Assembly (NCBI GenBank): GCA_029204225.1
Contig: MU832637.1
Coordinates: 1-64,000 of the forward strand
Direction: 5' to 3'
Source: Diphasiastrum complanatum
Lineage: Eukaryota; Streptophyta; Lycopodiopsida; Lycopodiales; Lycopodiaceae
Length of the DNA: 64,000 nt
Made by a program: the position numbers and the translations under genes. The notes under the pieces are model-generated. The model had not been told where the DNA came from, searched no databases, and worked only from the letters and a program-made list of their open reading frames with translations. Below, in pieces: positions 10,191 to 20,802 of the stretch (position 1 is the first letter of the stretch; every line of letters starts with the position of its first letter).

Positions 10191-11807
10191 GAACTTTTCT
10201 CCCTTTTCTACAATGACTTCTACATTGTCTTGAAACTTCATGTATGCCTTTTCCTCAACACCAAATGGTCTTATTCGAATCTTTTACAAAGAAAAAAAAT
10301 GCTAAGAGACTTTGTATAAAAAAATAAATCCCTTTCAAACATCGCATGTTCCTATCTCATCATCACTAAAGCCATGGTTGTCATATTTGAATTCCCCTAT
10401 TTTGAGAACCAAATTTGTCCCCTTTGCGTGTTTACTATTGAAAATCATCCTCATTATTTCTTTGACTATTCATTGGTCCACTAAATATGGCTTTGGAGAT
10501 CTACCAACTTCAAACCAACTATTTATATGGAAACTTTTTGTTTTTGGGGATAACACTCCATAATAGTGATGACTCCCTCCATTGGACTTTGTGCTAGAAT
10601 TTTTTTTCATTATGAAACATTCGAACAACCAAGAATTGCCTCATCTTTTTTGGAAAATCCACAAATATATTTTTACCAGTGCGTCAAAAATTTAGATTCC
10701 AAATTTAGCTATATCAGTCATTTGTTTGATAAGTGATGGCATCCCTTTGCATTGTGTGCTACTAATAGTAGGGATTCAACCCCACTTGATATTTTTACTT
10801 AATGTAAGGAGGCTTTTCTTAATATACTTGGATGGCCTCTATGAGAGGCTTTTTATAAAATCGATTTTGTAAAAAGCTAATTTTGAGTCATTTGGTTAGG
10901 GGGAGAAAAAAAGATCTAAATCTTCTATTAATTGCATAAACATAGGGTATCCAGCACTTCAATGTGGGGAGAAGAAATAGGTGAGAGAAAGCGAGAATAA
11001 GAATTGAAATGCAAAGAGAAACATATTGAGCTATAAATTAAACATCAAAATTTTGGTCTATCACTAGCAAAGCAATCTAGCAAGAATGAGTTCGTAAATG
11101 AAATCACAATATTGTGGAAATTCAAAGGTAAAGGATAAGTTCAGTTATATCAGACAGCGGCAACAAGAAGAGGAAATACTTTCAAAGTAGAGGCAATGAG
11201 GGGCAAAGCAGTGGTAGCAAAGACGATCTTCCTATCAGAGCTAGAGTGTTTATTGAGATCAACGTGCATGTTTCTCTTTCAAAAAAGCTTGCATAAATAG
11301 AATTCTCTCTTGAATGAAATTACATGGAGAAGACAATTCTAACATTTCTCAAAGTCAAAGACCTAGTTCAAACTTTTTTTGTTTTTTAATTGTTCAAAGC
11401 TAAATGTCCAAGATGGATAGAAAAGTGGAAATTTTGGACAAGGGATTATATACCAAAATATAGGACATTCACTTCAATGTGTTGAATAGGATTGATGATT
11501 GATTGTCAAATATTTGAAAGGACCTCCATCAAACAAAAATTCACAGCATGATGTATTTCCTTTAGATTGTTACAATAGATGGAATAAATGTGCCTCTGCT
11601 TTTTTTGTTGTGCAATTAATGACATTCGAGAAAGAGTTCACATGTCAGATTATCTCATTAGGCTTTGCCCAAATGGGGCACCCACCCCCATTGAACAATT
11701 AGCTAACACTTGTAAAACAAATAGTAGACTCACATGACGGAGATATCCAAGTCTTGGCATTTGGCAAATAGATTTTGCAAGTTTTGCTAGTTTTTCCTCA
11801 CCCATGA

Positions 11808-12190
11808 TTTAACAAAAGGTAGCACATGGAGTGCTACCCTTTTCATGCCACTACGTGATTTTCTATAAATAAGGATTGTGGTTTGGTACATAGTTGAAAT
11901 TCCACTAGCCATCAGTTTTTAAATAATTCCATCAAAAGGTGACTTTGTTGCTCGCTAAGTATAGGTTTATTTGGATTATGCAAAAATGTTCATGAAGCTT
12001 TGAAGGGAGGTGTGCTAGCCTTTAGAGCTTCATGAACACTTTTCCATAATTGAAATAGACCTTCATTTACAGGGTAGCACTGACACTTAAATAGGTCCAT
12101 CAAAAAACACTTTGCTACCTTCTAAATATAGGCTCATATTTATTATAAGAATATGTTTATGGAGCTATAAAGGCTAGCACCTCGGCGTGT
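11808..12190 (+). repeat. Dispersed repeat copies 1 and 2 (AAAAGGTAGCACATGG family)
   Basis: AACAAAAGGTAGCACATGG...TGTGGTTTGGTACATAGTT begins near 11810. A partial second copy near 12065-12185 (AATAGGTCCATCAAAAAACAC...AAGGCTAGCAC) follows. Both match the block at 13503-13730. Confidence 0.65.
11963..12062. repeat. Inverted repeat (foldback) with 43-bp arms
   Basis: Left arm 11963-12005 and right arm 12020-12062 are inverted copies of each other at roughly 80 percent identity. Both share TGTTCATGAAGCT on the proper strands. The 14-bp loop would let this fold into a stem. It may be a decayed MITE-like foldback. Confidence 0.65.
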
Positions 12191-13502
12191 GCTTAATTTT
12201 TTTCATCACAAGTTGCCTTTGAATGTGTATGTTGAATGGTGAATGATTCATGCATGTATTAAGTGCTCTTGCCTTAGAATTGTCAAGCTAGAGTGATTCT
12301 ATCTTGTTGGTGTTAGATCTATATGCAATCACACACACCTTAGGAGATCATTCACATTGTTTAAGATGTCCTCACATGTGTGAAAAGTACACACAATCTC
12401 TGTTCCATATGTACATGAAACTCTCATGTAAGTAACTTCTCTCCTTAATGTTGGAAGTCAAGTAGGTTATCCAAGGATAAGGAGACATGGCTTTCAATAA
12501 CCATTGTGCATATCAGATCTAGACCTTGATGTACATGTTATTTTTCATCAACTTTTTCATAACAATAAATTTCTTTGTACACTTTTTTAGTATCGTAAGC
12601 AGTCTCGAGTATCTCGTCATATCTAATTGCAATTGAAAGGAATGGATCATTCCCACCTACGATATATCCAATTATGACCTCCATAGGCAGGTGAATGCAT
12701 AATGGAAAATCCCTAGTAGTAATGCTATTGAACAAAGTGGTGTAATGCGTATATGATAGTAATGACAATTTGCTAACATGTGTAACTCTAGAGAAACTAC
12801 TAGATCCCTTTCTAAAGCCACCCTTCTTTGCATCAGATTTCAAACAAATAGTAATACCAAAGTGGATTTGTGATACAAAAGAAAATGAAAATAAATGGAT
12901 CCATGAACATTATCGTGGCTAGTAACCTCAAATTATATATCTGATAGTTTGTTACCAACTTGGTGATTTTATTATATTTGTTACTACTGAAAATTGCATT
13001 CCTTTTTTGTACAAAACATGATCCCTATGGATTCATGAATTTCCTCACTCTTATCTACACATACAAATCTCATAAGAGTTTTAACTAGCTTTTGCAGGTT
13101 TCACCCTTTCTACTTTTGGTCACTAATTTATAACTCAAATAGTGAGATCATTGACCATTGCAAATAGAAGAGCAACTAAAGAGGATCCTTGTCTCACTAA
13201 CTTGCATAATTTAACAAGTTGGATAGAATGTCCATGCAGATTCACCTGCTTGAGTTCCACATGAATTCACCTAACATAGTTATGACTAAAGCCAACAATT
13301 TCAATAAAAAGTAAGGGGAATGCCATTCAAATTTGCCATATGTCTTGGAAGGCTCCAATGAAAGAAACAAGTTGGGTTGATTTATTTTTGTCCATGCGAC
13401 TTAACATCAATGACTGACATGAGATATATAAGATGCATTGATGCTAAATAAGATTTCTTTGTGATTCAACAACACATTGAGGTTTTGAAATTTTGTGACT
13501 TT

Positions 13503-13730
13503 CTTTTTGCCTATGATTCAATAAAAGGTAGCACATGGTGTGCTAATCTTTTCATGCTATTGAATGATTTTTCATAAGGAAAGAATTGTAGTTTGGTACA
13601 TAGTTAAAAATACTGCTACCTGTCATATTTTAAATAGGTCTATCACAAAACACATTGTTAACTTTCAAATATAGATTTATTTTGATTATGGAAAAAAGAA
13701 TATTATATAGTTGTTAAGGCTAGCACACAA
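13503..13730 (+). repeat. Dispersed repeat copy 3
   Basis: AATAAAAGGTAGCACATGGTGTGCTA, TGTAGTTTGGTACATAGTT and AAGGCTAGCAC occur in the same order as at 11808-12190, with many substitutions. Confidence 0.65.
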
Positions 13731-14199
13731 ACATGCTATAACCTACAAAAAGAAGTTGCCAGCTCGACTAGCATGTTGGCATGCTAACCAAGTTAACTCC
13801 AAAAAAAAAACTTTTTGTTTTTAGAAAATTCTGTTAGGGGTGGGATTAGCAGCCCAACTGCCTGGTGTGGTTATGGCTAAACTGCTGACACATCAAATAG
13901 ATCTTTCATAGGAAATGGCTACAAAGCCTCACAAAACGTAATGAAACGGACCGACACATCCACATTCCACGATTCCATTGCTACAACACAACCAATAATA
14001 TGGAAGAGCATAATGCTTTTCTAAAAATCAGACATTTGCAATACAACAAGACTCATGCAAAGAGTATGACAACCCTCAATCTACTTCCACTACAATGACC
14101 AACCAATTTATTACATAAACTCGTAAAGTTGAACAGAAGTCAAAGCCCACATCAACATTGCTCACAAGGTCTTAAGCAAGGCAACACTTCTTGCGGCCC

Positions 14200-15178
14200 A
14201 CAACCTGACATGAACTCTCAAATACTGATCAGTGTGCTCGGCTCTCACCCTTACTATGCTTGATCACACTTCCGCTCACCAGTGTCCACGACCAAGTGCT
14301 CTGTGCAGTCTCTTTGATCACGTCTCTCCAGTCTCTATCCTTTGTCTCTCCAGTCTCTCACATATCGCTTCCCCATTTAATCATCTTGCATCCATAGTGA
14401 CAGTCTTCCTCTCCTCGTTAGGGACCGCCATCCCTTCGATATGGTTTTCTGTTCTGTTCAACCGCTACTTCGACTACTATTGTTGCCTTTCAGTCCGTTG
14501 GCCATCGCTTACAGACCGTAGTATGGTTTCCTTTCGGTCTGTTCACCGCCTACAGACTGTGTTTGTTGCCTATCGGTTTGTTGGCCACCGCTTACAGACC
14601 ACTATAGTTTCCTTTCGGTCCGTTCACCGCTTACAGACCGCAACTCGACCGCATTCGCTACTTGGGCGGTTGCCTACGGTTCATCCAACTTCGTATCAGA
14701 CCGCAACAGACCGCAACCGTTGCCTTGGCAGTTGCCTACGGTCCATTTCCAACTTCGTATCAAACTGTCATAGAGCCTTGGTGGTTGCCTTCGGTCTCTT
14801 TCCAACTTCGTAGCAAACCGTAATAGACCGCAACCGTTGCTTGGCGGTTGCCTACGGTCCCTTTTCAACTTCGTAGCAAACCATAATAGACCGCAATCGT
14901 TGCCTTGGTGGTCGTACGATCTTCTTTCACATAAAACCGCAACAAGGTTGCATAAGTTCGCATTAGACCGCATTCGTTACCTTTGTGGTTGTCTTAGGTC
15001 TATATAACTTCTATATTGCTAACTAATATCCTATGAAAATAACCTTTTCTTTTGTCCTAACATTATTCAACTTATGCTAAATCAACTTTTGAAATACATG
15101 ACCCATGTAAATGTCTAAAATCTAACTTTATTCAAACATCAACATAATACATTGGCCTGTATTAAGGCCTTACACACA
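14200..15178 (-). repeat. Putative LTR of a minus-strand Ty3/gypsy element
   Basis: On the minus strand a purine-rich CGCCGGGGAA is followed by TGTGTGTAAGGCCTTAATAC at about 15178. This is the expected polypurine tract and TG start of a 3' LTR placed downstream of an integrase. The sequence below it carries the tandem repeats at 14490-14945. The far end of the LTR is not defined, so the lower boundary is approximate. Confidence 0.5.
14490..14945 (+). repeat. Two sets of tandem repeats rich in ACAGACCG
   Basis: Set one (about 14490-14645) repeats TTCGGTC(T/C)GTTCACCGC and CGCTTACAGACC every 70 or so bases. Set two (about 14655-14945) has four units of GCGGTTGCCTACGGTC, CAACTTCGTA, AGACCGCAACCGTTGCC with a similar period. 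The composition is more GC-rich than the flanks. It lies in the presumed gypsy LTR. Confidence 0.75.
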
Positions 15179-15447
15179 TTCCCCGGCGAAGAAAACCGAG
15201 TTCCACCGAGGTGATTAGTTCATCTGTTGGGTGAGCTACGAACCAATGCCAATTGATGTGCCCTCAAGGTGTCATTGATTGAAAGTTATGCCCGCTTTCA
15301 CAATATCAAATAAGGAGTAAATCATGCCTCGATTAAGATCAGTCTTCCCCTCTTGAGGATAATATACCTTCACACGACTATTGTTGACCACGAAGGGAAT
15401 ACCTAGCGGAAAATGCCAAGTGATTAAGACGTTATTGCTGAAGGTAT

Positions 15448-16500
15448 CTAAAATCTGATAGGGTCCTTCCTAATGTTGATCCTTGGCCTTAAAGTATTGG
15501 TGATACTCCCTGGGTAATAAAGCACCAAATCGCCTTTCTTCCACTCTCGTTCAGGGATGTGGCTATTTAACCATTTTGCATGTTTCTGCTTAATGATCCA
15601 GTTCTGCCAATATGCATACCCCCAATGCTCCTCCAGCTTTTCCAAAACATGCAATCGCTCATGCAGTGCCTCCTCTGGCCACAGATTATAGGTGGTTTGC
15701 ACGCACAAGGACGGTAGCACAAACTCATAAGGCATGATTGCCTCCATCCCATATACCAGCTGAAATGGCGTGAAACAGTAGAGATTTTGTAGGTCGCCGT
15801 GCGATAAGCCCATACTGTTGGCTGTAAAATGCCATGCCACGATTCGCCTTTTTCCAATACCTATTTGGCTAATATAGCCTGCAGTGTTTTATTGGTAGCT
15901 TCTGCCTGACCATTATCCCGTGGCTAGTATGGAGTAGATGTCTTATGCACAATTCGGAACAGATGCATTAGCTCCGCTAAGGTATCATTGATAGAGTGTG
16001 GTCCTCAATCAGAAACAATCTCTAGAAGACATCCAAAGCGAGTGAAAATGTTGTTCATGATAAATTTTGTAGTAGATTTTGCGGTATTATCCCGCAAAGC
16101 TTTCGCTTCCGCCACTTGGTAGCATAATCACTTGCCACTACAATATACTTATGGCCATTTGCCGATTGTGGGTTAAACTTCCCAATAAAATCTAGTCTCT
16201 ATCGTTAGAATGGTTCGATGGGTTGTAAGGGCACCAGCGGGTAATCCATAGTGGATACTGGACGTCCTTGCCATTGACATGCATCACAATGTTGGCAAAA
16301 ATTTCTAGTATTCTTCCAAATACTGGGCCACCAAAAGCCTGCTTGTAAAATCTCATATGCAAAATGGCCTCCCGCGGAGCCTGAGTGCACCTCATTGATA
16401 ATAGTTTGAACATCTTTAGACTGAACGCAGTGTCTCAAAATGTGATCATGGCCGCGTTTATACAACTGTCCTTCAATAACTTGGAAGGTGCATGATCCCC
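15448..16500 (-). pseudogene. Ty3/gypsy integrase remnant
   Basis: Reading down the minus strand: an HHCC-type zinc motif (HSGSAGGHFAYEILQAGF, then CQHCDACQ) at about 16270-16400; the catalytic-core start DFIGKFNPQSANGHKYIVVA near 16140-16200; an NGQAEATNKTL box with the catalytic glutamate near 15890; and the C-terminal TPFQLVYGMEAIMPYE near 15730-15780. Frameshifts and stops break it between frames 15448-15840, 15567-15857 and 16192-16465. Integrase would insert the element's cDNA. No RT of this element is visible upstream, so it is a fragment. Confidence 0.75.
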
Positions 16501-16740
16501 AAATCAGCTGGCATCGTTGAGATTTCTTAAAATGTGGTTGTTTCAGCTTTATGTATAGAAATAAAAGTCATATTGATGTTATGAGCACAAGACAATACCG
16601 GACGAAACCGTGTGCTTAGGAAGCTAGCTCCGCTCTATAAAGGCTATGAGCCTATTACTGACAATCAGTTTGAAGAAAGAATCGATGCATGAAAGCATCT
16701 ACCATGTCTCTCTCTCTGCAAATCACTATATTTGATCCAC

Positions 16741-17209
16741 TTATTTCTTAATTTGATTACAATGGTCATCTATATACAATTTACATTTGTGCAGATGAGT
16801 GTACAAAGAAGATAGCGTGGAGCCATTGTGCCGTTTGGAGGAGATCGTGGCTACTGCTGCCATTGTCCAAGTCGTTGCACGCAGTACAGGAAGTGAGCGT
16901 GAGAAGGCTTCGACTATTCGGAGTCGAGCTAGTCGTTGTCGTGGCCAGTTAAGTTGAAGTAGTCGACAAGTCGATATGTCGGACAAGTCGGGTTTTTCCA
17001 ATATGTCGATTGAGTCGACAAGTCGGACTCCTCGATAAGTGGGACTTCCCCATAAGTTGGCCACCTCCAACAAGTCGAATGCCATTCTCTTGTTTGTCTT
17101 CAATAATAGAGTATTTCTGCAAAATGTGCGACAATGCATGTAAAATTGCAGCGATGAATGGAACTATATTAACATGGAATTTAGGAGAGTAGAGGAGATA
17201 AATCCAACA
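16741..17209 (-). repeat. Putative 3' LTR of the deleted Copia element (lower end approximate)
   Basis: Begins with TGTTGGAT right after the polypurine tract, as does the LTR at 59873. Contains a run of GTCG/ACTTGTCGAC-like short repeats around 16960-17070. Confidence 0.45.
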
Positions 17210-17224
17210 TCCCCCCTTGATTTG

Positions 17225-17908
17225 GATCCGTGAATGCCTTGATCTTCAGACTAAACAATGCACAAAATTTGTTGTGTGCATTAATGCTCAATGCCTTGGT
17301 AAACATATCCTCAATGCCTTGGTAAACATATCTGCAATCATGTCTTGCTGCGCCCAATAGTACGTTAAGCTTACCTCTCTGTCGAGAACCTTACCCCTGA
17401 CACAGTGATATCGAATCTCGGTGTGCTTACTCCTAGAGTGAAATCTAGGGTTGGTCGATAAGGCAATGGCACTCTGATTATCAGAAAATACAATTGTCGG
17501 GGTGTACTGACTTAGACTAACATCTGACAGTAAATTTATCGACCAAAATGTTTATTTAATAGCTTGAGATACAACAATGTACTCTACTTTTGTAGAGGAA
17601 AGAACAATAGAGGTTTGTTTACGACTCTTCCAAGAGATAGGACCGTCGTTGAGGAAGAATGTAAATCCAAATGTGGATTTATAAATATCTACATCTCCTC
17701 CCCAACTTGCATTGAAATATCCACTGAGTCGATGGAGATTGTCGTTGTCGACTTCCCCACAGCAGATGCACTGGTCCATGGTAGCTCGAATATATCCCAT
17801 GACTCTTATGAGAGCCTTCCAATGGGTGATGTCAGGATTAGCCATGAATTGGCTTAGTGAGCTGAATGCAAAAGCGATATCAGGTCTTGTGCATACCATT
17901 GCATACAT
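17225..17908 (-). pseudogene. Copia RNase H remnant
   Basis: MYAMVCTRPDIAFAFSSLSQFM, then YFNASWGGDVD and LSSTKVEY match the YxMxxTRPDI, DASWAGD and SSTESEY blocks of Ty1/copia RNase H. The DASWAGD aspartate is changed to N. The last part (near 17280-17340) resembles the DMFTKAL end in another frame. It aligns with the better preserved copy at 59881-60732. Confidence 0.75.
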
Positions 17909-18158
17909 GAGAGATCCAAGTATCGATATTGATATGGATACTCTCTCAGCTGCTCATGTTCCTGCTTCGTCTAAAGACATTGGTCCTTCGACAATTGCAG
18001 GCCTGGATCCATCGATGAGTGAGCTAATTTACAATTGATCATATTATATATGATAAAGGTATTGTGAAAATGCCTTTGCTAAGTGATATAAATCAGCCGT
18101 TTCGCTCTATCTGTAAGGATTGGAATACCCAGACAGTAGTGAGCTTCGTCCAAATCGG

Positions 18159-18671
18159 TCATGTCAAATTCGGAAGACATGATCTGTTAGGTGGTTCGAC
18201 TAATGACCATGTTTGGCTCTTGATCATAGAGGAATACTCTTTGTCCATCGCTTCTCTCCAGAGATCGGAGTTTGGGTGGCTAAGTGCCTCTTCGACAATA
18301 GTTAGTTCTTGCATTAAAAGGCAAGCAGACTCAAGAATATACCTCAAGGGCTATTTGCGCACTCGATTCCGATCTTATTGGAGGTGGTGTTGGTTGATGA
18401 TCCAATCCTTGGAATTGTTGTTGTTGAGTAACAACAACTTCTTCTGACTCGTTGTTATGGGCACGCTTGAGCCAAAGGCTCGAATTGTCGTGTCGATGGC
18501 AAGCGTCGAAGGTTCACAATGAACTTTGCCTTTGCCTTTGAAATCGTTGAACCGATCCTCGATAAAGACTGTATCCCTATTGAACAAAATCTGCTGGGTA
18601 TCGAGGTCGTACATCTTGTAAGTATTGTCAAAGGAAGTATATCCGATCATGTGTTGCCTAGTTCTTCCCAA
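18159..18671 (-). pseudogene. Copia integrase C-terminus and RT start remnant
   Basis: Frame 18375-18671 gives MIGYTSFDNTYKMYDLD and FIEDRFNDFKGKGK, the post-integrase stretch also seen at 61415-61885. Frame 18159-18347 gives EALSHPNSDLWREAMDKEYSS and SQTWSLVEPP, the start of Copia RT. The rest of the RT between about 18070 and 18158 is deleted. Confidence 0.72.
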
Positions 18672-18830
18672 CCTACCTAGCTCCTAAGCCTGAGAAAAAT
18701 GTGAACTGAGAATCTATCATCAGTCGGGTTTGCTCACAAGATCTCGACTGCCATTTCTATAGGTGCTCGTTGTAGTATGTTCATCCTATCTGTCAAAGGA
18801 TGACTTCAAGGTTTCAAACACTTTGTTGTT

Positions 18831-20495
18831 TATGATTGGGCACTTGCCAAATGAATCAATCACAAAACTACAAGGCAAGTCACGATGAGCAAAACAAAAA
18901 TTGCATTGCAGCATAGCTGCTCATCTTCTTGATCCTAGGAACCGTAACCAAATTCAAGAATGCTAATCTATTTGCAAAACCAGAAAACTACTCTAGAACA
19001 TTCATATAACCACATGCAAGAAATAAAGAAGTAAATGGACAGCATGTCAAATGCCCAAGAATCAAGAAACACACATTTCTTGATTCTTGGACACTCCAAG
19101 AAGATCAAGAACTAGGATGTCAATGGATCTACAAGATCTCAACCACATTCCTAGCCTATATAGTTTCTACACCAATCCACAAGTCAGATTTTACATTCAA
19201 ATTACCACTATTAGAACAAAAGCATAAACATGGGATATGAGCAAATTTTTATCAAAGTGCCACAACAGATGCACCAAAATACAAAAGAGCTCAACATGAT
19301 TACTCAAAACCATGAAATATTTAAACAGGTTCACCAGTGATGTGATCGGATGGAACAATAACCTACCTGCCCTAAAATTTTCGAATGTCATTTTCTGTGA
19401 ATATTGCTAGACAGTTTCGTGGTAGATAAAAACTGACTAAAGATAAGAGGAAAATCCACAGATTCTACATAAACAGATTCAAATAGATGTAGAACTTGTA
19501 CCCACTTTGGAGTAGCAAATATTGTCAAAGGTGGAATTTCAATGTAAATTTCCACAAATAAATGCACATTTCACTATAATGTTATTACAGCAAGAGCATC
19601 TGCGTCATGCAGATTGTGATGTGGATCTCACAGATGAAATACAGCGAGGAAATCTTCCTTAACATTTTCGCTGCAAAAATTTGTCATCATAATTCTAATC
19701 TTTGACCATTATGGACGGTGCTATGATCATCCATGTCACCTGAATGCTGTACAGCAAGGTGGCACACAACGACGTTGAACACCTGTGACAGCAAAATCTG
19801 TTTGTAAAAGCCATTTGCCATTGGATAATTATACACTCCTTACAGAGATTATAAGTCTAGATCCTGACTGATGAAGGACGAAGGCTAATCAAATTAATCA
19901 TGCTCCAGCTTTCCAGGAGACGAATCTGAACACTTTGTTCACGATTCATTGTCAGCATAAGTGGTATTGTTACAATCGTTTTGGAACCATTTCTCTATTG
20001 CTGTGAATGCAACAAACAGCCTGAATGTTACATCCTCCAAAGATTCTACAGTATAATGTATGTTGATTATGCAAATTGTCTTTCACATAATGTTGCTTGT
20101 GAAGAGTTGGCAGCAAATTGAGCAATAGTATAATCTGAAAATTTCTGTTCCTTGGAATGGAAGGATTTCCCACTTGGATGCTTTCAGGAAAGTTTCTGCT
20201 TGGTTTGACTAGGCCTTCAACAACTATGTGCATGTAATGCACAGGCATTTTGGGTGAAATAAAGTCCTCTCATAAGAGCTGATCAGTTGCTCATAAAGGA
20301 ACAGTCTGCTGCAGGATCAATTCCTGATGTCAAGGTGGCTATACTAACTTAGCTCCTCAAGCTCCCAAGTTTGAAAGTTGATGCAATGCTGAAGGTTTTT
20401 CTTGTAAAAACGGAAATGCTTCTGCATCAAGGTATAGCTGTTTACGAGTTCTGCCATCATCCAAAGTCAATGTTAGCCAACATTGAATGTTGCAT
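18831..20495. other. Non-coding flank downstream of the ATAD5-like gene
   Basis: No gene family recognised in the short frames here. The part nearest 20495 must include the 3' untranslated region of the minus-strand gene. The polyadenylation site is not determined. Frame 20357-20776 overlaps the last exon and is discussed as a finding. Confidence 0.5.
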
Positions 20496-20802
20496 TCAAT
20501 AGGAGGACAATTTTGAATCAAACCAACAAATGAATGGAAGATAACAAGCGGACCTGCAACTACGAGATGGAGTATTTGATCGTCGAAGCTGTTCAAGCCG
20601 GGAGATACGAGCCATGTATGTAGCAAAATCGGTAAATGCGCTGTCAGTTGCTGCCCTTGCTCTGACAGGAAGAATCGAATCCAAAATCTCCTGTAGCTGA
20701 ACTTTTGTTTCATGCCTGGAAAAAGACAATGTCTTGAGCATATTAGACCATAAATCGAAATTTGACAATACAACATTCAAAAAGAACTCCTCCGGAAGGA
20801 CT
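20496..20802 (-). CDS. ATAD5-like exon 15 (C-terminus)
   Basis: Acceptor TTGTAG. Encodes VLPEEFFLNVVLSNFDLW, then LQEILDSILPVRARA and FATYMARISRLEQLRRSN, a pattern that also closes plant ATAD5 proteins. The frame ends at a stop at 20496-20498. The final 20 or so residues (after RRSNTPSRSCR) are less convincing, and a donor-like CAG|GTCCGC occurs there, so a further exon is possible. Confidence 0.65.

Larger units (their letters stand above)
10191..14200. other. Four-kilobase stretch without a recognisable gene
   Basis: AT-rich sequence with short frames only (10312-10563, 11499-11702, 12538-12843 and others), none matching a family I know. It holds three diverged copies of a dispersed repeat and one inverted repeat, listed separately. 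Old transposon debris is the likeliest content. Confidence 0.6.
16700..18830 (-). mobile_element. Internally deleted Ty1/copia element
   Basis: The minus strand carries an integrase C-terminus (18375-18671), an RT start (18159-18347), an RNase H segment (17552-17908), an RNase H end (about 17260-17340), a polypurine tract AAGGGGGGA, and an LTR beginning TGTTGGATTTATCTCC at about 17209. It is the same family as 58677-62100. The RT core is missing. No 5' LTR was found. The 3' LTR end is not resolved and may lie near 16700. Confidence 0.65.

Noticed and set aside
12538-12843. 101-codon minus-strand frame (LPMEVIIGYIVGGNDPF)
   Set aside because: Reads a little like protein but is isolated in repeat-derived sequence and I recognise no domain; a weak candidate for old transposon protein only.
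14232-14813. 193-codon frame
   Set aside because: Produced by the tandem repeats of the presumed gypsy LTR; repetitive residues RSVHRLQT follow the repeat unit.
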